This document shows positions 24,534-27,723 of a DNA stretch of 27,723 nt, piece after piece; the stretch's first letter is position 1; each line of letters starts with the position of its first letter. Location: NCBI GenBank assembly GCA_964624635.1, contig CAZUXM010000032.1, positions 1 through 27,723 of the forward strand. Reading direction: 5' to 3'. The notes below the pieces were generated by a model that had not been told where the DNA came from, did not search any database, and saw nothing but the letters and a program-made list of their open reading frames with translations. Origin of the DNA: JANWKQ01 sp964624635 (GTDB taxonomy: Bacteria > Bacteroidota > Bacteroidia > CAIKAF01). Position numbers and translations under genes: made by a program.

Positions 24534-27128
24534 ATGAATCTAAATAATTTCACAACTAAATCACAGGAAGCCATTCAACAAGCTTCTCAAATTGCTTTTG
24601 AAAATGGACAACAGGCTATTGAGCCGGGTCATATTCTCAAAGCTATTTTTGATGTGGATGAAAATGTACTTCCTTTTTTATTGAAAAAACTCAATATATC
24701 TCCTGATTTGATTGAATCAGGTTTAACGCCCATTGTTAATTCTTATGCTAAGGTAAGTGGCGGTCAACCCTATTTAAGTCAGGATTCAATACAAGTGGTA
24801 CAAAGAGCAACTTCTTATCTAAAAGATTTTAAAGATGAGTATGTTTCTGTTGAACATTTAATTCTGGCTATTTTACATGGAAAAGAAGCAACAGCTCGTT
24901 TATTAAAAGATAAAGGAGTAACTGAAAAAGCATTGAAATCAGCCATTACCGAATTGCGTAAAGGAAATAAAGTAACCAGCCAGAGTGCCGAGGAAACCTA
25001 TAACTCATTAGAGAAGTTTGCTAAGAATTTAAATTCATTGGCTCGTGAAGGTAAATTAGATCCGGTGATAGGTCGTGATGAAGAAATTCGCAGGGTATTA
25101 CATATTTTAAGCAGAAGAACAAAAAATAATCCAATTTTAATTGGTGAGCCAGGTGTTGGTAAAACTGCTATCGTTGAAGGTCTGGCACNNNNNNNNNNTA
25201 ATGGTGATGTTCCTGAGAATTTAAAGGATAAAGTACTATATAGCTTGGATATGGGGGCATTAATTGCCGGAGCTAAATACAAAGGAGAGTTTGAGGAGAG
25301 GCTAAAAGCAGTAGTAAAAGATGTACAAGCATCCAATGGAAACATCGTACTGTTTATTGATGAAATTCACACTTTAGTGGGTGCTGGAGGGGGGCAGGGT
25401 GCCATGGATGCTGCCAATATTATGAAGCCGGCTTTGGCGCGTGGTGAGTTAAGAGCGATTGGGGCCACTACATTGAATGAATATCAAAAGTTTTTTGAAA
25501 ATGATAAAGCGCTAGAAAGAAGATTTCAAAAGGTATACGTTGATGAGCCATCTCCTGAAGATAGTATTTCTATATTACGTGGTATTAAAGAAAAATATGA
25601 AACCCATCATAAAGTTCGAATTAAAGACGATGCAATTATTGCAGCGGTAGAATTATCTACCCGATATATTACCGATCGTTTTTTACCGGATAAAGCAATT
25701 GATTTAATTGACGAAGCCGCTGCTAAATTACGAATTGAGATCAACTCGAAACCTGAAGAGTTGGAAATGATTGAACGTAAGATCATGCAATTAGAAATTG
25801 AAAGAGAGGCCATTAAGCGTGAAGGAGACAATGCTAAACTTTCAAAACTAGCCGAAGAATTAGCGAACCTGAATGAAGAAAGAAACGGGTTACAGGCGAA
25901 GTGGAAACAAGAGAAGGATATTGTAGAACAAATTCAAAAGATAAAAGCAGATATTGAATCTTTAAAATTTGAAGCTGATACAGCTGAACGTAACGGTGAT
26001 TATGGTAAAGTTGCGGAGATCCGTTATGGCAGAATTAAAGAAAAAGAAACTGCCTTGGAATTTTCTCAGAAACAATTGGTAGATATTCAATCTAACTCTG
26101 CCATGATTAAAGAAGAGGTAGATGCGGAAGATATAGCGGAGATTATAGCGAAATGGACAGGGATTCCGGTTTCTAAAATGTTGCAGAGTGAAAGAGAAAA
26201 ATTATTATTACTTGAAGATGAATTACACAAAAGGGTGGTAGGTCAGGAAGAGGCTATTGAAGCAGTGGCGAATGCGGTACGTAGAAATCGTGCAGGATTA
26301 CAAGATCCTAAACGACCTATTGGCTCCTTTATATTTTTAGGAACTACAGGAGTGGGTAAAACAGAATTAGCCAAAGCATTGGCCGAAGTATTGTTCGACA
26401 ATGAAAATGCTATGACTCGAATTGATATGAGTGAATACCAGGAAAAACATTCAGTGAGCAGATTGGTAGGTGCACCTCCGGGTTATGTAGGGTATGATGA
26501 AGGTGGACAATTAACTGAAGCAGTACGCAGAAAACCGTATAGTGTAATTTTACTGGATGAAATTGAAAAAGCACATCCTGACGTATTCAATATATTGTTG
26601 CAAGTATTGGATGATGGTAGATTAACGGATAACAAAGGACGGGTAGCTAATTTTAAAAATACCATCATTATCCTTACTTCTAATTTAGGGAGTCATATTA
26701 TACAGGAAAATTTTTCTGACCTGGATATGAAAGACCGTGAAAGTACTTTGGCAAAAACCAAAAACGAAGTATTCGATTTATTGCGTAAAACCATGCGTCC
26801 TGAATTTTTGAACAGGATTGATGAAACAGTGATGTTCCTTCCATTGGATAGAGATAATATTCATCAAATTGTTGGAATGCAGTTTAAACAAATTGCGGAT
26901 CTGATGATGAACAGCAACGGAATTGAATTGGAAGCCACACCACATGCCATTGATTGGTTAAGTGAATTAGGATACGATCCGCAATTTGGAGCACGTCCGT
27001 TAAAAAGGGTATTACAACGTAAAGTACTGAACGAATTAAGTAAAATGATTTTGGGTGGGACTGTTGATAAAGACAAAAAAATTATAGTCGATGCCATAGA
27101 TGGCGAAGTAATTTTCCGCAACTCATAA
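24534..27128 (+). CDS. clpB: ATP-dependent disaggregase ClpB, containing assembly gap
   Basis: An 864-residue protein, the normal ClpB length. The N-domain (about 1-150) has the Clp-N double repeat. AAA-1 carries Walker A GEPGVGKTA (about 204-212) and Walker B VLFIDEIH (Asp276, Glu277). The long M-domain coiled coil at about 400-530 separates ClpB from ClpA or ClpC. AAA-2 carries Walker A GTTGVGKTE (603-611) and Walker B VILLDEIEKAH. It rescues aggregated proteins with DnaK after stress. The 10 N keep the frame at residues 219-222 between VEGLA and NGDVPE, where the family has Q-R-I-V/I. The 194 bp upstream hold no recognisable CIRCE-like operator or clear -7 box. Confidence 0.96.
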   Translation: MNLNNFTTKSQEAIQQASQIAFENGQQAIEPGHILKAIFDVDENVLPFLLKKLNISPDLIESGLTPIVNSYAKVSGGQPYLSQDSIQVVQRATSYLKDFKDEYVSVEHLILAILHGKEATARLLKDKGVTEKALKSAITELRKGNKVTSQSAEETYNSLEKFAKNLNSLAREGKLDPVIGRDEEIRRVLHILSRRTKNNPILIGEPGVGKTAIVEGLAXXXXNGDVPENLKDKVLYSLDMGALIAGAKYKGEFEERLKAVVKDVQASNGNIVLFIDEIHTLVGAGGGQGAMDAANIMKPALARGELRAIGATTLNEYQKFFENDKALERRFQKVYVDEPSPEDSISILRGIKEKYETHHKVRIKDDAIIAAVELSTRYITDRFLPDKAIDLIDEAAAKLRIEINSKPEELEMIERKIMQLEIEREAIKREGDNAKLSKLAEELANLNEERNGLQAKWKQEKDIVEQIQKIKADIESLKFEADTAERNGDYGKVAEIRYGRIKEKETALEFSQKQLVDIQSNSAMIKEEVDAEDIAEIIAKWTGIPVSKMLQSEREKLLLLEDELHKRVVGQEEAIEAVANAVRRNRAGLQDPKRPIGSFIFLGTTGVGKTELAKALAEVLFDNENAMTRIDMSEYQEKHSVSRLVGAPPGYVGYDEGGQLTEAVRRKPYSVILLDEIEKAHPDVFNILLQVLDDGRLTDNKGRVANFKNTIIILTSNLGSHIIQENFSDLDMKDRESTLAKTKNEVFDLLRKTMRPEFLNRIDETVMFLPLDRDNIHQIVGMQFKQIADLMMNSNGIELEATPHAIDWLSELGYDPQFGARPLKRVLQRKVLNELSKMILGGTVDKDKKIIVDAIDGEVIFRNS
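25189..25198. other. Assembly gap (10 N) in clpB
   Basis: The codons read CNN NNN NNN NNT, which fits the conserved QRI(V/I) of ClpB exactly, so the true missing length here is very likely 10 bp. Confidence 0.85.
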
Positions 27129-27129
27129 T

Positions 27130-27146
27130 CCCGGACTTGTTCCGGG
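27130..27146 (+). other. Short GC hairpin after clpB
   Basis: CCCGGA (27130-27135) pairs with TCCGGG (27141-27146) around CTTGT, starting 2 nt after the clpB stop and without a T-tract. It may protect the 3' end of the mRNA or be a small dispersed palindrome. Confidence 0.4.
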
Positions 27147-27166
27147 GCTAAACTCCACATATATGC

Positions 27167-27208
27167 ATGACGTTAAGTAAAAGGCCTTTTGCTTAACGTC
27201 ATTTTTTT
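27167..27208. terminator. Convergent terminator between clpB and the lipoprotein gene
   Basis: ATGACGTTAAG (27167-27177) pairs over 11 bp with 27192-27202. The loop itself contains AAAAGG/CCTTTT self-complementarity, and T6 follows on the plus strand. The distal arm overlaps the stop codon of the minus-strand gene (27199-27201). It is a strong terminator for clpB; on the minus strand the lack of a clean U-run makes it weaker. Confidence 0.85.
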
Positions 27209-27627
27209 ATTGTAAATCCTACAGGGGCTTTTAATGTTCCGTAGTCGTACATGTTGATATAAATAGAAATGGTGTCTTTAGCTCCTTGCCATGTTACACG
27301 ATAATTATCTAACATCACTTTTCCGAACCCAAAAGGATCATTTTTACTTTTTATAGGGCAACAACTTCCGGCTCTTTTGTAGAAAACCTCTTCTCCATTT
27401 GGACCTGCCAACGCGTTTAAAAATCGTCTTTCGTTGAGAGGACCTTGTTCTTTATCAACTCCACCCACTTGAATTGGGTTTTTTTCTGATAAGCCATAGG
27501 TTGGGTCAGTAGAAATATCCTTGAGTTCAAACATTTGATCATTTTTTAAATTTGTTTTAACTACCTGTTGAGTGGTTGAACAAGAAAATAAGAAAATCAA
27601 AACTCCGTAATAAATTGTATTTTTCAT
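27199..27627 (-). CDS. Small lipoprotein of unknown function
   Basis: A 142-residue protein with a lipoprotein signal (LIFLFSC, Cys16). The mature part has TYGLSEKNPIQVGGV, then RRFLNALAGPNGEEVFYKR, then the double cysteine GSCCPIKSKND, and ends with YINMYDYGTLKAPVGF. This pattern recurs in small Bacteroidota lipoproteins that, as I recall, are sometimes labelled 2-dehydro-3-deoxyphosphooctonate aldolase in databases. It is far too short and bears no TIM-barrel motifs, so that label should not be used. It is convergent with clpB, and its stop codon lies inside the shared terminator hairpin. Function unknown; probably lipid-anchored in the envelope. Confidence 0.8.
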   Translation of the reverse strand: MKNTIYYGVLIFLFSCSTTQQVVKTNLKNDQMFELKDISTDPTYGLSEKNPIQVGGVDKEQGPLNERRFLNALAGPNGEEVFYKRAGSCCPIKSKNDPFGFGKVMLDNYRVTWQGAKDTISIYINMYDYGTLKAPVGFTIKK

Positions 27628-27723
27628 ATGTATTGATTTATTATTAATGACTAAATTAAATTTATAACGTTTGGGCTAGATTGAGTTAGGCACTGTGCAT
27701 CATTTCTTGTTTGCTCGAACTTC

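Noticed and set aside
27199..27627. Labelling the small lipoprotein as KDO-8-phosphate synthase (aldolase)
   Set aside because: At 142 residues with a lipobox it is far shorter than KdsA and lacks its motifs; the name would be a propagated error.

Overview
The window is a 27.7 kb piece of an AT-rich Bacteroidota genome (Flavobacteriia/Chitinophagia-like). The main evidence is a type IX secretion (T9SS) pair, PorU and PorV, a secreted protein with a T9SS C-terminal sorting domain, a SusC/RagA-style TonB-dependent receptor, and several Bacteroidota-restricted families (DUF4292, DUF4271, DUF5723). Bacteroidota-type -7 boxes (TAnnTTTG) lie before several genes, and Shine-Dalgarno sequences are mostly absent. 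Three runs of exactly 10 N (1984-1993, 16528-16537, 25189-25198) show that this is a scaffolded draft assembly.

Layout. 1-283 has no gene but holds a 55-bp direct repeat, a long nested palindrome and stacked terminators. A tRNA-Cys(GCA) gene follows on the minus strand (284-354). 495-5691 (minus) encodes PorV and PorU. 5921-10408 (plus) encodes a TonB-dependent receptor and a T9SS-exported alpha/beta-hydrolase-like protein, closed by a strong terminator. 10511-12617 (plus) holds a DinB/DUF1569-like protein and a DUF5723 outer-membrane protein. 12614-16758 (minus) is a tight four-gene operon: sugar-nucleotidyltransferase, TPR lipoprotein, DUF4292 lipoprotein and a small unknown membrane protein. 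16819-23041 (plus) holds an FAD oxidoreductase, an SGNH hydrolase, DUF4271, uroporphyrinogen-III synthase with a long lysine-rich tail, RnpA and an S41 processing peptidase. A palindromic MITE/REP-like element (23111-23214) separates this from two minus-strand genes (YceI family, unknown secreted protein). The window ends with clpB (plus) and a small lipoprotein gene (minus).

How the genes fit together. PorU (sortase) and PorV (outer-membrane shuttle) act together to process and attach T9SS cargo, and the hydrolase-like protein at 8855-10408 is a candidate client. The nucleotidyltransferase operon looks like envelope assembly. Most other genes are housekeeping. No CRISPR array, phage, transposase or obvious defence system was seen. 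The points most worth a second look are the histone-H1-like tail on HemD, the palindrome/repeat region by tRNA-Cys, the palindromic repeat at 23111, the hydrolase without a normal nucleophile elbow, and the porU reading frame, which continues past its apparent stop.
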